From an uncultured Granulosicoccaceae bacterium (lineage in GTDB: Bacteria; Pseudomonadota; Gammaproteobacteria; Granulosicoccales; Granulosicoccaceae): a stretch of DNA of 64,000 nucleotides. Below the pieces are notes generated by a model that ran no database searches, had not been told where the DNA came from, and saw only the letters and a list, made by a program, of their open reading frames with translations. A program made the position numbers and the translations under genes. Position 1 is the first letter of the stretch, and every line of letters begins with the position of its first letter. Location of the stretch: NCBI GenBank assembly GCA_938003855.1, contig CALKXD010000144.1, positions 1-64,000 of the forward strand, given 5' to 3'. Positions 45,320-54,878 of this stretch are shown here, piece by piece.

Positions 45320-46438
45320 ATGAACGTTGGTATTATTGGATGTGGGAATATATCGACCGCCTATCTTAAGCTGGCGCCGATGTTTGCGGGGTTCAAAATC
45401 ACCGCCTGTGCCGATCTTAATCCCGAGGCGGCCGCCGCACAGGCCGCAGAGTTTGGTTGTGACGCACTGTCTATAGACGACCTGCTGGCCGACTCTTCAA
45501 TCGGGTTGATTATCAATCTGACGGTGCCGGATGCACATTTTGAAGTGTCTGCCAGTGCGCTGCGAGCGGGCAAGCATGTCTATAGTGAAAAGCCATTTGT
45601 ATTGTCCGTCGACGAGGGCCGGGAGCTGTTAAAAATAGCCAGTGACCTTGGTCTGCGGGTTGGCTCGGCACCCGATACTTTTCTGGGGGGATCGCATCAG
45701 GCGGCGAGGCAATGCATTGATGCCGGAACCATCGGTGATATTGTTGGCGGCAGTTGCTGTTTCCAATCCCACGGGATGGAAAACTGGCATCCGGACCCGA
45801 CCTTTTTCTTTCAGCCCGGCGGTGGACCGGTGCTTGATATGGGGGCTTATTATGTCAGCAACCTGGTGCAGTTTCTGGGGCCTGTCAAGCGGGTGGTTGC
45901 GATGTCCGGGCGTCCGTTTGCCACCCGTACCGTCACCAGCGAGCCAAATCCCGGTGCGGTTATAGAAGTCAATGTTGATACCTCGGTGCGGGCCATACTC
46001 GAGTTTCATCAGGGGGCGCAGGTGTCGTTCTCCGTCAGCTGGGACGTCTGGTCACACGAGCACAACCACATGGAATTGTACGGCACCGGGAGCACAATCT
46101 ATGTGCCGGACCCGAACCGCTTCGGTGAACCGGTCCGGCTCAACAACGGCGAGGACGAAACACAGATAGAACCATTGCAAGTGGTTGGTGCTGCCAACTT
46201 TGAGGACTTGAGCGGCGAGATAATAGCCAATTACCGTGGTGTCGGGCTGGCGGATATGGTCGCCGCTATTCAGCAGGACCGGCCGCATCGATGCAATGGT
46301 GAACTGGCATTGCATGTGATCGATGTGCTGACGTCCATGATGCAGTCGGCCGGGACCGGTGAGTTTGTCACATTAAGCACCCGCTGTGAGCGTCCGGCGA
46401 TGCTCGATGACACCGCTGCGGCGGCACTAATGGCGTAA
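45320..46438 (+). CDS. Gfo/Idh/MocA family NAD(P)-dependent oxidoreductase
   Basis: 372 residues from ATG 45320, preceded by GGAGTAGGCGG, 4 bp after the isomerase stop. Rossmann GIIGCGNIS near residue 4 and the catalytic lysine in YSEKPFVLS; GGGPVLDMGAYYVSNLVQFLG is typical of the substrate side. Oxidises or epimerises a sugar via a keto intermediate. Its pairing with the TIM-barrel isomerase suggests a dedicated non-phosphorylated or inositol-like sugar route (inference). Confidence 0.88.
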   Translation: MNVGIIGCGNISTAYLKLAPMFAGFKITACADLNPEAAAAQAAEFGCDALSIDDLLADSSIGLIINLTVPDAHFEVSASALRAGKHVYSEKPFVLSVDEGRELLKIASDLGLRVGSAPDTFLGGSHQAARQCIDAGTIGDIVGGSCCFQSHGMENWHPDPTFFFQPGGGPVLDMGAYYVSNLVQFLGPVKRVVAMSGRPFATRTVTSEPNPGAVIEVNVDTSVRAILEFHQGAQVSFSVSWDVWSHEHNHMELYGTGSTIYVPDPNRFGEPVRLNNGEDETQIEPLQVVGAANFEDLSGEIIANYRGVGLADMVAAIQQDRPHRCNGELALHVIDVLTSMMQSAGTGEFVTLSTRCERPAMLDDTAAAALMA

Positions 46439-46500
46439 CAGTATCGCATTTGCTTTTGTATAGAGGTGCCGGCAGGGCAACCGGAAGACAGGATAATTCG

Positions 46501-48132
46501 ATGATCAAAAACCCGATACTTACCGGGTTCAACCCTGACCCGTCTATTTGCCGTGTGGGCGAAGACTACTTTATTGCCACTTCCACCTTTGAGTGGTATC
46601 CCGGAGTGCAGATCTATCACTCGCGAAACCTGGCGGACTGGCGTCTGGTCGCCAGACCTCTGAGCCGTGCGTCACAGCTTGATATGCGCGGTAATCCGGA
46701 TTCCTGTGGTGTATGGGCGCCGTGTCTGAGTTTTGCGGATGACACCTTCTGGCTGATCTACACCGACGTTAAGCGCTTTGACGGAAACTTCAAGGATGCG
46801 CACAATTATCTGGTAACGGCTGATAGCATCACGGGTCAATGGTCAGACCCGGTGTACATGAATTCCAGCGGTTTTGACCCCAGTTTGTTTCACGACGACG
46901 ATGGTCGCAAATGGTTTTATAACCTGGTGTGGAATCATCGCGCCACATCGCTTGGTCAGTCGCCGCTGCACAGTCCGTTTGGTGGTATTGCGCTGCAGGA
47001 GTATTCGCCTGCGCAGCAGCAACTGCTGGGTGAACCGCAACTGGTTTTCAGTGGCACAGAAAAAGGCCTGGCCGAGGCACCGCACGTTTTCAAGCGTGGT
47101 GACTATTACTACTTGATTGTTGCAGAAGGGGGCACTGGCTACGAGCACGCGGTCACACATGCCCGCAGTCGTTCTGTGGCGGGACCGTTTGAACTGCATC
47201 CGGATAAATATCTACTCACTGCGTCGGAGAGCCATCGAGGAAAATTACAGCGCACCGGTCATGGCATGTATGTAGAGACAGCGCAGGGCGAGGCTTACCA
47301 TACGTTTTTGTGTTCCCGCCCGCTGGATGGTCTGCGCCGCTCGCCACTGGGTCGGGAGACGGGTATCGCCCGGTGTCAGTGGCACGATGACGGCTGGTTG
47401 CGAACCGCTAACGGTTCGCAGCAGGCCGAAACCCACGTGGAGTCCCCGCAGGATTTACCGGCACAGAAAATACCCATGGCGGATGACCTTACGCTGCAGC
47501 ACTATGGCTTCAGTGGTGAGTCATTGCCGATCGACTTTCAATGGCTGCGCACACCTATCCCGCAGCGTTTGTTCTCGTTAAGCGAGCGTCAGGGATTTCT
47601 GCGCTTGTATGGTCGTGAGTCAATAGGCAGCTGGTTTGAGCAATCACTGGTGGCACGCCGACAACAACATCATCGCTATACTGCCAGTACCACTGTTGAG
47701 TTTGATCCGGTATCGTTCCAGCAAAGTGCCGGTATAACCGCCTACTATAACCGCCATAAATTTCATTATCTGCAAATTAGCCACGATGAAACACTCGGTC
47801 GGGTGATCAGTATCATGAGCTGCAATGGCGACTACCCGGACGGGGCGTTAAGCTATCCGGCTGGTCCGGTGCCGATTCCCGCGGCCGGCGAGGTATCACT
47901 GCAGTGTACGGTGATTGATTCAGTACTGACTTTTGCCTGGAGAGCCACCGGAGACTGGCAGCCGATAGGTCCGGCGCTGGATGCTTCAGTGTTGTCAGAC
48001 GAAGGCGGGCGCGGCGAGCACGCGTCGTTCACCGGTGCCTTTGTCGGCATGATGGCGTTTGACACCTCCGGCCGTGCCCGTCATGCTGATTTTTCGTACT
48101 TTTCGTATCAACCGCACAGCCAGCCGGCCTGA
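46501..48132 (+). CDS. glycoside hydrolase family 43 (beta-xylosidase/arabinofuranosidase type)
   Basis: 543 residues from ATG 46501, with GGAAGACAGGATAATTCG upstream. Five-bladed propeller with base D13 (GFNPDPSICR), pKa modulator D126 (GFDPSLF) and acid E192 (LAEAPHVF), then a C-terminal GH43 beta-sandwich domain. IKNPILTGFNPDPSICRVGEDYF is the beta-xylosidase-type opening. No signal peptide, so it acts on imported oligosaccharides. Xylo- versus arabino-specificity cannot be decided. Confidence 0.92.
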   Translation: MIKNPILTGFNPDPSICRVGEDYFIATSTFEWYPGVQIYHSRNLADWRLVARPLSRASQLDMRGNPDSCGVWAPCLSFADDTFWLIYTDVKRFDGNFKDAHNYLVTADSITGQWSDPVYMNSSGFDPSLFHDDDGRKWFYNLVWNHRATSLGQSPLHSPFGGIALQEYSPAQQQLLGEPQLVFSGTEKGLAEAPHVFKRGDYYYLIVAEGGTGYEHAVTHARSRSVAGPFELHPDKYLLTASESHRGKLQRTGHGMYVETAQGEAYHTFLCSRPLDGLRRSPLGRETGIARCQWHDDGWLRTANGSQQAETHVESPQDLPAQKIPMADDLTLQHYGFSGESLPIDFQWLRTPIPQRLFSLSERQGFLRLYGRESIGSWFEQSLVARRQQHHRYTASTTVEFDPVSFQQSAGITAYYNRHKFHYLQISHDETLGRVISIMSCNGDYPDGALSYPAGPVPIPAAGEVSLQCTVIDSVLTFAWRATGDWQPIGPALDASVLSDEGGRGEHASFTGAFVGMMAFDTSGRARHADFSYFSYQPHSQPA

Positions 48133-48262
48133 CGAATTCAGGTCCGGTATCCGTGTAAAGGTATTATCAGACAAAGTACCGTAGTGACAGTGTGTCGCTG
48201 CAAGCGACAGCGCCTGATGATTAACGCCGCATTAGTACCAAGCAACGTCGACTGGTGATTCT

Positions 48263-50698
48263 ATGACTCGAAAACTCAATGATGGCTGGACTCTGCGGCA
48301 GTCTGACGGCGACAAGCCGGTGCCGTTCACTGTGCCCGGCGATGTGCACTCGGCCCTGCTTAGCGCCGGGGTAATTGAAGATCCTTATTACCGCGATAAT
48401 GAGCTCGCCGTCGATTGGGTAAACCAGCGCGAGTGGGAAATACAGCGCGAATTTGAAGTCGCCGACTATTCGCTGGCGCACCACAGTGTGCTGGTGCTGG
48501 ATCAGGTCGACTGCATTGCCGATGTCTACATCAATGATGAGTTGCTCGGTTCTATGCAGAGCCAGTTTATTCGCTATGTGTTTGACGTCACCGGTCATCT
48601 GACGGCGGGTCGCAACACCTTGCGAATCCATTTTTATTCGGCGGTGCGTGTCGCTGCTGAAAAAGCCGCCGCCTTTCCATTTGAGCTTCCGCACAGTGCA
48701 AACTGCCGTCTGCCGCATTCTAATTTATTGCGCAAAACCCCTTGCCATGCGGGGTGGGACTGGAATATCTGCCTGATGCCGACCGGGGTCTATGGCGAGA
48801 TAAGTCTTGTGCACTACCGAAGCCACTGTATCGACGACATAAAGTGCGAACAGCTGTTCAGCGGCGAAAGCGTTACTGTCAAGGTCACCGCAAGTGTCCG
48901 GGTTGCCGCCGCCGCCACTATCGATTGTGGGTTAACGCTGGGGGCGCAGCAAGTGTCTATAGAGCATCAACTGGTGACCGGCATCGACACCATAACGCTG
49001 AGCGTTACCGTCGACGATGCGGCATTGTGGTGGCCGGCTGGCCGTGGTCCGCAAACACGCCACTTGCTGGTGCTGGATATCGGTGGGCAGAAGTACGAGC
49101 AGCTCATCGGCTTGCGCAAGGCGCGCATTGTTGAGACCCCCGATGATGCCGGTGCGGGGTTCCGTATCGATATAAACGACAAGCCGGTATTTATGCGTGG
49201 CGCTAACTGGATTCCCGCCGATGCGTTGCCGCAGCGGGCAACACCTGCGGCGACCCGCGAGCTGTTACAGTCGGCGGTTGACGCAAACATGAACATGCTG
49301 CGCGTCTGGGGGGGCGGACAATACGAAGCCAGCTGGTTTTACGAACTCTGCGATGAGCTGGGTATCATGATCTGGCAGGACTTTATGTTTTCATGTAATC
49401 ACTATCCGGCGGCCGACCCCGAGTGGCTGAAGCTGGTTAGAATCGAAGCCACGCAGCAGGTGCGGCGATTGTCAGTCTATGCCAGCGTGGTGCTGTGGTG
49501 CGGCGATAACGAAATCGTCGGGGCGTTGAACTGGTGGCAGGTTACCCGCGACAATCGTGATCGCTACCTGGCCAACTATGTTCGCATGAATCACGCGATT
49601 GAAGAAGTCATTGAAAGAGAGCTGGTCGATACCGACTTCTGGCCAAGCTCGCCGTCGGTCGGTAAGCTCGACTATGGCGATGGCTGGAAGAACGATGCCG
49701 CCGGCGATATGCACTTCTGGGATGTCTGGCACGAAGCCAAGCCCTTCTCGGCCTATCAGCAGATACACCCGCGATTTTGCTCCGAGTTTGGTTTTCAGTC
49801 TTTCCCGTCACAGCCGGTGGTGGAGACCTTTACCCGTAAAGAAGACCGCAATGTCTCGTCACCGGTGATGGAGGTGCATCAGCGCAATGCGGGGGGTAAT
49901 GCCCGCATCGTCGAGACGCTTGTGCGTTACTTCGAGTTCCCTGACAGCTTTGAGCGGATGTTGTTTTTATCGCAGTGTCAGCAGGCCATGGCGATACGTA
50001 CGGCGGTTGAATATTGGCGGATGCTGCAACCGCACTGTATGGGCACTTTGTACTGGCAGCTGAATGATACCTGGCCGGTTGCCTCCTGGGCTTCACTGGA
50101 ATACGGCGGCGGCTGGAAACTTCTGCACTATGCCGCGAAGCGGTTTTATTCTCCGCTGTTAGTCGCTATGGTTCCCGGGCACAAGCGCTTTAATACTGAT
50201 GGGCAGTTATTGTTGAAGGTTGTTAACGACAATGCCCGGTCGCAGGATCTCTCCATTGAAATGCGTGCCCTGACGGTTGACGGTGAAGAACAATGCCATT
50301 GGGATTTTACCGTGATGGCAGCGGGTAATGCGGTTTGCAATATTGCTGTGCTATCGCCATCGGAGATCCCGCCCGGTTGCTTTCTGCATTTTGAATGGTG
50401 CGATGATGAGGGTACTGTGCTGGGAGAAAATGAATACTGGCCGGCCCCGTACAAAAAGTATCAGTTACCGCGCGCCAGCGTGCAAGTGACCCCGGTGCAG
50501 GACGGTAAGCATAGCACCCTTGAACTATCGACCGATAAGCCGGCGTTTTTTGTTACCGTGAATCTGGGCGGGCGTGCTATATATTCAGACAATGGTGTGA
50601 CGTTGTTGCCGGGGGAATCGCGACGGATTTCTGTTGTCAGAGAGTTGCACTCGGCGCAGGCACCGGTGCTTGACGGGCTGGTGATTGAGCACCTATAG
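48263..50698 (+). CDS. glycoside hydrolase family 2, beta-mannosidase-like
   Basis: 811 residues, no signal peptide. N-terminal sugar-binding domain ([26 protein letters not shown]), immunoglobulin-like domain, then a TIM barrel with [32 protein letters not shown], acid/base E417 (WCGDNEI) and nucleophile E508 (CSEFGFQS). The motif order is that of beta-mannosidases rather than LacZ-type enzymes. Cleaves terminal beta-mannose from imported oligosaccharides. Last gene of the island, 130 bp after GH43. Confidence 0.92.
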   Translation: MTRKLNDGWTLRQSDGDKPVPFTVPGDVHSALLSAGVIEDPYYRDNELAVDWVNQREWEIQREFEVADYSLAHHSVLVLDQVDCIADVYINDELLGSMQSQFIRYVFDVTGHLTAGRNTLRIHFYSAVRVAAEKAAAFPFELPHSANCRLPHSNLLRKTPCHAGWDWNICLMPTGVYGEISLVHYRSHCIDDIKCEQLFSGESVTVKVTASVRVAAAATIDCGLTLGAQQVSIEHQLVTGIDTITLSVTVDDAALWWPAGRGPQTRHLLVLDIGGQKYEQLIGLRKARIVETPDDAGAGFRIDINDKPVFMRGANWIPADALPQRATPAATRELLQSAVDANMNMLRVWGGGQYEASWFYELCDELGIMIWQDFMFSCNHYPAADPEWLKLVRIEATQQVRRLSVYASVVLWCGDNEIVGALNWWQVTRDNRDRYLANYVRMNHAIEEVIERELVDTDFWPSSPSVGKLDYGDGWKNDAAGDMHFWDVWHEAKPFSAYQQIHPRFCSEFGFQSFPSQPVVETFTRKEDRNVSSPVMEVHQRNAGGNARIVETLVRYFEFPDSFERMLFLSQCQQAMAIRTAVEYWRMLQPHCMGTLYWQLNDTWPVASWASLEYGGGWKLLHYAAKRFYSPLLVAMVPGHKRFNTDGQLLLKVVNDNARSQDLSIEMRALTVDGEEQCHWDFTVMAAGNAVCNIAVLSPSEIPPGCFLHFEWCDDEGTVLGENEYWPAPYKKYQLPRASVQVTPVQDGKHSTLELSTDKPAFFVTVNLGGRAIYSDNGVTLLPGESRRISVVRELHSAQAPVLDGLVIEHL

Positions 50699-50712
50699 GT
50701 GATGATGTTGTC

Positions 50713-50735
50713 CCGTTGAGCACCCGGCTGAACGG
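50713..50735 (+). terminator. stem-loop after the GH2 gene
   Basis: CCGTTGAGC-ACCCG-GCTGAACGG pairs with a single G.G mismatch, 15 bp after the stop. A second palindrome GCTCAGCTGAGC follows at 50742-50753. No U-run, so intrinsic termination is uncertain; they mark the end of the glycan operon. Confidence 0.4.
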
Positions 50736-50861
50736 TCAGCGGCTCAGCTGAGCGGCCTGCTTTACAGCCTCGCTACTTTGCCACGCTTTTCGAGGGTATG
50801 ATGTGCAGTCTTTCGGGCCGGTCTGTCGCTGACGCTTGATCGGCAATTTTCATCAGGAGTT

Positions 50862-51578
50862 ATGTTTGTGTTCACGGGTATTGTTCAGGGTGTTGCCACT
50901 ATTGGCAGCATCACCGATGCAAAAGGCATCCGAACCATTGACATCGAGTTCCCGGAGGGTTTTTGTCAGGATCTTGAGATCGGGGCGAGTATTGCCATTG
51001 ACGGAGTGTGCCTGACTGTCACAGATTGCCCGACGGATACCCGCGTTTCTTTTGACGTAATGCTGCAAAGTCTGAATGTTACCACCCTGGGTGACTACGC
51101 TCCGGGTGCTGCGGTTAATGCAGAGCGGGCAGCCAAAGATGGCGCAGAGATTGGCGGGCATCCACTGTCGGGCCATGTCGATTTCACCGCAACCATCGGT
51201 GAGATTGACCGCCGGGAAGATAACTTTCGCCTGCAGATTAATGTGGACCCCCGCTGGATGCGCTACCTGTTCCCGAAAGGATATATTGCGGTAAACGGTG
51301 CAAGCCTGACAATGGCGGCAGTCGATAAAAAACAGGGGTGGTTTGACGTATGGCTGATCCCCGAGACTCTGCGAATGACATCGATAGGCAAAAAGAGCGT
51401 CGGTGACAAACTGAACATCGAGATCGAGCGCCAAACGCAGGTGGTAGTGGATACCATCAGAGACACCATCGAAGACAATCTGGGGGCGCTGACACCGTTG
51501 TTCGAGCGTGTACTGCAGGAGCAGGGGGTTGATATCAACGCACTGGGCGTCAGCACCACGGACAAGCGCAATAACTAA
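50862..51578 (+). CDS. riboflavin synthase, alpha subunit type
   Basis: 238 residues behind AGGAGTT. Two tandem lumazine-binding domains: MFVFTGIVQGVATI and GYIAVNGASLTM, with IGGHPLSGHVD. Dismutates 6,7-dimethyl-8-ribityllumazine to riboflavin. About 25 residues longer than the E. coli enzyme through a C-terminal extension, and isolated from other rib genes. No FMN riboswitch was seen upstream. Could be a second riboflavin synthase or a lumazine-protein-like paralogue. Confidence 0.85.
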   Translation: MFVFTGIVQGVATIGSITDAKGIRTIDIEFPEGFCQDLEIGASIAIDGVCLTVTDCPTDTRVSFDVMLQSLNVTTLGDYAPGAAVNAERAAKDGAEIGGHPLSGHVDFTATIGEIDRREDNFRLQINVDPRWMRYLFPKGYIAVNGASLTMAAVDKKQGWFDVWLIPETLRMTSIGKKSVGDKLNIEIERQTQVVVDTIRDTIEDNLGALTPLFERVLQEQGVDINALGVSTTDKRNN

Positions 51579-51615
51579 CACTTGACGGGTACTTTGCTTA
51601 GCCGGGTCATTCACA

Positions 51616-52029
51616 ATGCAACTTGAAATAACCGACACACCCGATACCGCTGACGATGACTACGTCCGCGCCAAAACCCGCGAGTACAACAGCCGCTTTA
51701 TGGAGAGCGGTTATGAGCTGCTGTCGTGTTACTTCCGGGATACCGACGATACTATAATTGCCGGACTGACCTCGAAGCTATTCTGGAGCTGGATACACAT
51801 CGACTACCTGTGGGTGGCTGAGTCCGAGCGTGGCCGCAGCCTTGGCAGTCAGTTGCTGGCGGCGGCCGAAAAAGAGGCACTGCAGCGCGGCTGTGTGGGA
51901 TCGCAACTCGACACCTTCAGCTTCCAGGCGCCTGAGTTCTACCGCAAGCAGGGCTATACGGTAATGGGTAGTTTATCCGGATATACCGGCAATCAAGACC
52001 GCATCTACCTGTATAAGCATTTGCTCTAG
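51616..52029 (+). CDS. GNAT family N-acetyltransferase
   Basis: 137 residues with the GNAT acetyl-CoA loop in VAESERGRSLGSQLLAAAEKEA and the C-terminal FYRKQGYTVMG motif. Soluble acetyltransferase with unknown acceptor. Follows riboflavin synthase by 37 bp and precedes the APH-like gene by about 50 bp. Confidence 0.88.
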   Translation: MQLEITDTPDTADDDYVRAKTREYNSRFMESGYELLSCYFRDTDDTIIAGLTSKLFWSWIHIDYLWVAESERGRSLGSQLLAAAEKEALQRGCVGSQLDTFSFQAPEFYRKQGYTVMGSLSGYTGNQDRIYLYKHLL

Positions 52030-52080
52030 AGCAATAGCGCAGAGGTGGTTGCAGTGCCGACAGCAGGTGTCCAACACTCG

Positions 52081-52866
52081 ATGACAATAGAGATTCCGCT
52101 GACAGGCGGTAATACCACCAGCGGTGTTGTGCGTGTTGGCAACACGGTGCGGCGGCCGCTGAAGCCAGCCAGTGACTCGGTGCACCGGCTGTTGCAGCAC
52201 CTTGAGCGCAAGGGGTTTGACAAGGCTCCGCGCTTTTTGGGTATCGATGAGAAAAATCGTGAGATCCAGAGTTTTATTGACGGAGATACGAATCACTTTG
52301 ACTTTATCTGGTCAGACTCCCGGGCGCTGACAGCCATTGCCCGTCTGCTTAAAGAGTACCATCTGGCTGTGGCTGATTTTGACTTCCGTCAACTGCAGTG
52401 GTTGTACAGCTACCCGGATAGCGCGCGGCATGAAGTGATCTGCCACAATGACTTTGCGCCTTATAATATGATTTTTCAGGGTAACAGCCCCTGTGGAATT
52501 ATAGACTTTGATTTAGCCGGCCCAGGTCCCGTATTACGCGATGTTGCCTATGCGGCTTACTGGTCAGTGCCATTGTCGTTTCATTCCACTGATATGTCGG
52601 AGTTTGGCTTTGCGGATATAGCCGCGGGTTGCCAGCGGCTGCATAGTTTTTGTGCAGAGTATGGTGTGGTTGCTGATCGGGCACTGCTGCAGCAGGTGGC
52701 AGGCGTGCTGCACCACATGGGAGACAAATCCACCGTCGTTAAAATGCTTGGGCTGCCTGTGGCTGAGCAGTTGGAACGAGAGGGTCATTTGCGGCACTGG
52801 CAGCAGGAGCACCGTGCTTTTTCAGCCGTGATGGATAAAATCGCCGCTAACCTTAACAATAGCTAG
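52081..52866 (+). CDS. aminoglycoside phosphotransferase (APH) family kinase
   Basis: 261 residues from ATG 52081; a GTG at 52045 is the alternative start. Kinase catalytic loop CHNDFAPYNMIF with D124 and N129, and the metal-binding IIDFDLAGPGP (D142, D144). In this family substrates range from small-molecule amines to unknown metabolites; an antibiotic-resistance role should not be assumed for a chromosomal copy with no mobile context. Confidence 0.85.
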   Translation: MTIEIPLTGGNTTSGVVRVGNTVRRPLKPASDSVHRLLQHLERKGFDKAPRFLGIDEKNREIQSFIDGDTNHFDFIWSDSRALTAIARLLKEYHLAVADFDFRQLQWLYSYPDSARHEVICHNDFAPYNMIFQGNSPCGIIDFDLAGPGPVLRDVAYAAYWSVPLSFHSTDMSEFGFADIAAGCQRLHSFCAEYGVVADRALLQQVAGVLHHMGDKSTVVKMLGLPVAEQLEREGHLRHWQQEHRAFSAVMDKIAANLNNS

Positions 52867-52914
52867 TGCCTATCCAGAAACAGGGTGTCGCGAGGATCAT
52901 TCAGGTGTGTGAGA

Positions 52915-52974
52915 TTTTGCCTGCCACAGGTAGGCGCTTAGTTGTTCTTAAGTAAGTACCTGTGGTCGGCAAAA
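52915..52974. repeat. long imperfect palindrome between convergent genes
   Basis: Arms TTTTGCCTGCCACAGGTA (52915-52932) and TACCTGTGGTCGGCAAAA (52957-52974) are inverted with 16 of 18 positions matching, around a 24-nt loop. The T-run precedes and the A-run follows the stem, the opposite of an intrinsic terminator on either strand. No other feature was seen in the gap 52867-53050. Confidence 0.75.
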
Positions 52975-53050
52975 GATGGCGTGCCTGAGTGGTACGCAGT
53001 AGCACTTGTCAGCCAAATCAGCCGGTGAAACAGTTTGCAGGCAGTTGACC

Positions 53051-53341
53051 TTAGGCTATTACTTTGGCGACTTTGACTGGCCGGTCGGTGTTTTCGGTCA
53101 GTGGAATTTGCAGCTCACTGCAGGGGATACAGCCGGTTTTAGGGTCGCTGGAATCACCGTTGTCACTGTCGTAGCAAGTCTTGGCGAGCTCTGCTGCTGA
53201 CATGCGATCGCAGTCATCAGCGCGGGTTTTTGATGCCGCGATAGCTGCTCCCCCGGCCAGCAGGAATGCACTGCCGTTTCGAATAAAGCGCCGCCTGCTA
53301 AGGCTGTCCTGTATCAGTACGCTGTCGCTGTTTTTGCTCAC
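53051..53341 (-). CDS. small Tat-exported protein of unknown function
   Basis: 96 residues. A twin-arginine signal is clear: SRRRFIRNGSAFLLAGGAAIAASKTRA. The mature part, about 57 residues, is acidic with four cysteines (one after DD, one in KTCYDSD, and CIPC near GCIPCSELQIPL). The spacing does not fit a high-potential iron-sulfur protein or c-type haem. Cofactor or disulfide use before Tat export is plausible. I do not recognise the family. Confidence 0.6.
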   Translation of the reverse strand: MSKNSDSVLIQDSLSRRRFIRNGSAFLLAGGAAIAASKTRADDCDRMSAAELAKTCYDSDNGDSSDPKTGCIPCSELQIPLTENTDRPVKVAKVIA

Positions 53342-53621
53342 GGTATTGACCCCGGTGATAAATCCGGTTTCACGCTATCAAGTGATGATATGGGTGTCAA
53401 GTCGGTATGGTTGTGTGGCCCCGGTCTTTATTGCAGCTGGCAGCATGGCCTGTCGTCAGTTCAGTTGCCGCGATTTCCGCTACTGCACTTCGGGGCTGGA
53501 CGCTGCGTGTATCAGCATTCGAACCCGGCAGGCGGCAATGCAGTGCTTGCGTTACCTGATAAACCGTCGCACACCCGATCGGCTGATTAGCGTGCTGATG
53601 GCCGGATGCGTGGCGGTGCGG

Positions 53622-54818
53622 TTAGTCAGGGGCGGTTACCGTCAACAGATTTTCCTGTAACAGATGTGTGATGAGCGCGAATTTCTGCTCATCGTCGAGT
53701 CCGGGCAATTGCTCAATAGTCGTCTGCGTTTGACCGAGCAGCCATTGTGTGGCACTGGTCATCGGTTCTTCCAGTTGTACGATGCTGCCATATAGTCGCA
53801 ACAGCAGCGTGCTTTCACGGCGCTCTACACTGAGTATTCTGTGGTTGAGTACGGCAATGGATGACTGCAGGGACAGGTCGTCTGCCTGCGGCGGTACGCT
53901 CAGCAGTCCGGTGCTATCCGGCACGGTTTCCAGCGCGATGCCATCGCGCAGTCTGGCCAGTGCAGTGTGCCTATAGTCGGGGTCGACAGCACCCGCCAGC
54001 AGCGCGCTTGCCGTGTCGGTGAAATTACAGTCCCCGCTCGTGTGCCGCCACAGTGCTGGCGGCAGTGACTGTCGGTACGCTAATTGTTTTTCGGCGGCCA
54101 CCTGAAGGGTTTCCTGCAGTAACTGCAGCACCGTGATGTTGTAGACGCCAAGTGTTATGTGCAGTGATGTGTCATCGTGAGCGACGGCATCGTGGAGCAC
54201 CCCGCGTGGAATGTAGAGCGTATCGCCGGCTTGCAGGTGGGTGCTTTCTGTTAATTCCCCGGCGCTGGTTTTTTCACTGTCAAACTGATGATTACTCAGC
54301 GGCAGATCAATACCGCCGCTATAGAAATTAAACGTTTTGCTGCCACTGACCTGCAGGATAAACACGTCGTGCGAATCGTAATGAGGATTAAAACCTTGTT
54401 TGCCGGGAGGAGATAAATACACATTGGTCTGGCAGAGCAGTTGGAAGTCGCCTTGCATCCGGCGGGTAAACCCGGCCAGTTCGGACAAGTGCTTGTCGGC
54501 CTGGGAGATAACAATAGTGGCACCTGCATGGTGACGCTGGATTAATCGGCGGATGTTGATTTTATCGTTGCTTTGCGCGTACTCCAGTGGCGAGACCGGC
54601 TGGCTTGACTGGGTAAGCTGGATGCCTGGAAAGTAGTGTTCGCCGCTGCTCAGCAGCTGATCAATTTTTTCTATCGATAGCAGACCGGCAAAATGTGTAT
54701 TGTCAGATCGGCTGATGTGCAGCGGTGTTTTTTCGTGGTGGTGGCTAAAAAAGTCGTCACCGGTGAGCGGCGAAAGCAACTCTGCAAAGGGTATTCTGGC
54801 GGGAGTCTCTAGTGTCAC
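53622..54818 (-). CDS. JmjC/cupin-4 domain oxygenase (RoxA/YcfD-like)
   Basis: 398 residues. Iron triad H146 and D148 in FNPHYDSHDVFILQVSG and H209 in YIPRGVLHDA; these are the ribosomal-oxygenase-type residues (HxD...H). C-terminal helical and winged-helix-like part follows. Probable 2-oxoglutarate-dependent hydroxylase of a protein residue; E. coli RoxA modifies ribosomal protein L16, but this sequence is not close enough to claim that target. Monocistronic. Confidence 0.85.
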   Translation of the reverse strand: MTLETPARIPFAELLSPLTGDDFFSHHHEKTPLHISRSDNTHFAGLLSIEKIDQLLSSGEHYFPGIQLTQSSQPVSPLEYAQSNDKINIRRLIQRHHAGATIVISQADKHLSELAGFTRRMQGDFQLLCQTNVYLSPPGKQGFNPHYDSHDVFILQVSGSKTFNFYSGGIDLPLSNHQFDSEKTSAGELTESTHLQAGDTLYIPRGVLHDAVAHDDTSLHITLGVYNITVLQLLQETLQVAAEKQLAYRQSLPPALWRHTSGDCNFTDTASALLAGAVDPDYRHTALARLRDGIALETVPDSTGLLSVPPQADDLSLQSSIAVLNHRILSVERRESTLLLRLYGSIVQLEEPMTSATQWLLGQTQTTIEQLPGLDDEQKFALITHLLQENLLTVTAPD

Positions 54819-54878
54819 GGCGAGTGTCCTGTTTTGCGGGTTAAGCGTCTGCCGGTAATGGATAGGATGTGCGCCATG

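Noticed and set aside
50699..50861. FMN riboswitch upstream of the riboflavin synthase gene
   Set aside because: The conserved AGGGGCAGGGTG-type segment and other FMN aptamer blocks are absent from the 163-bp leader.
52081..52866. Antibiotic resistance gene
   Set aside because: The APH fold alone does not show aminoglycoside specificity, and there are no mobile-element or resistance-gene neighbours.
52915..52974. Bidirectional intrinsic terminator
   Set aside because: The T-run lies on the 5' side and the A-run on the 3' side of the stem on both strands, the reverse of what termination requires.
53051..53341. High-potential iron-sulfur protein
   Set aside because: Size and Tat signal fit, but the cysteine spacing does not match the C-x2-C...C...C pattern of that family.
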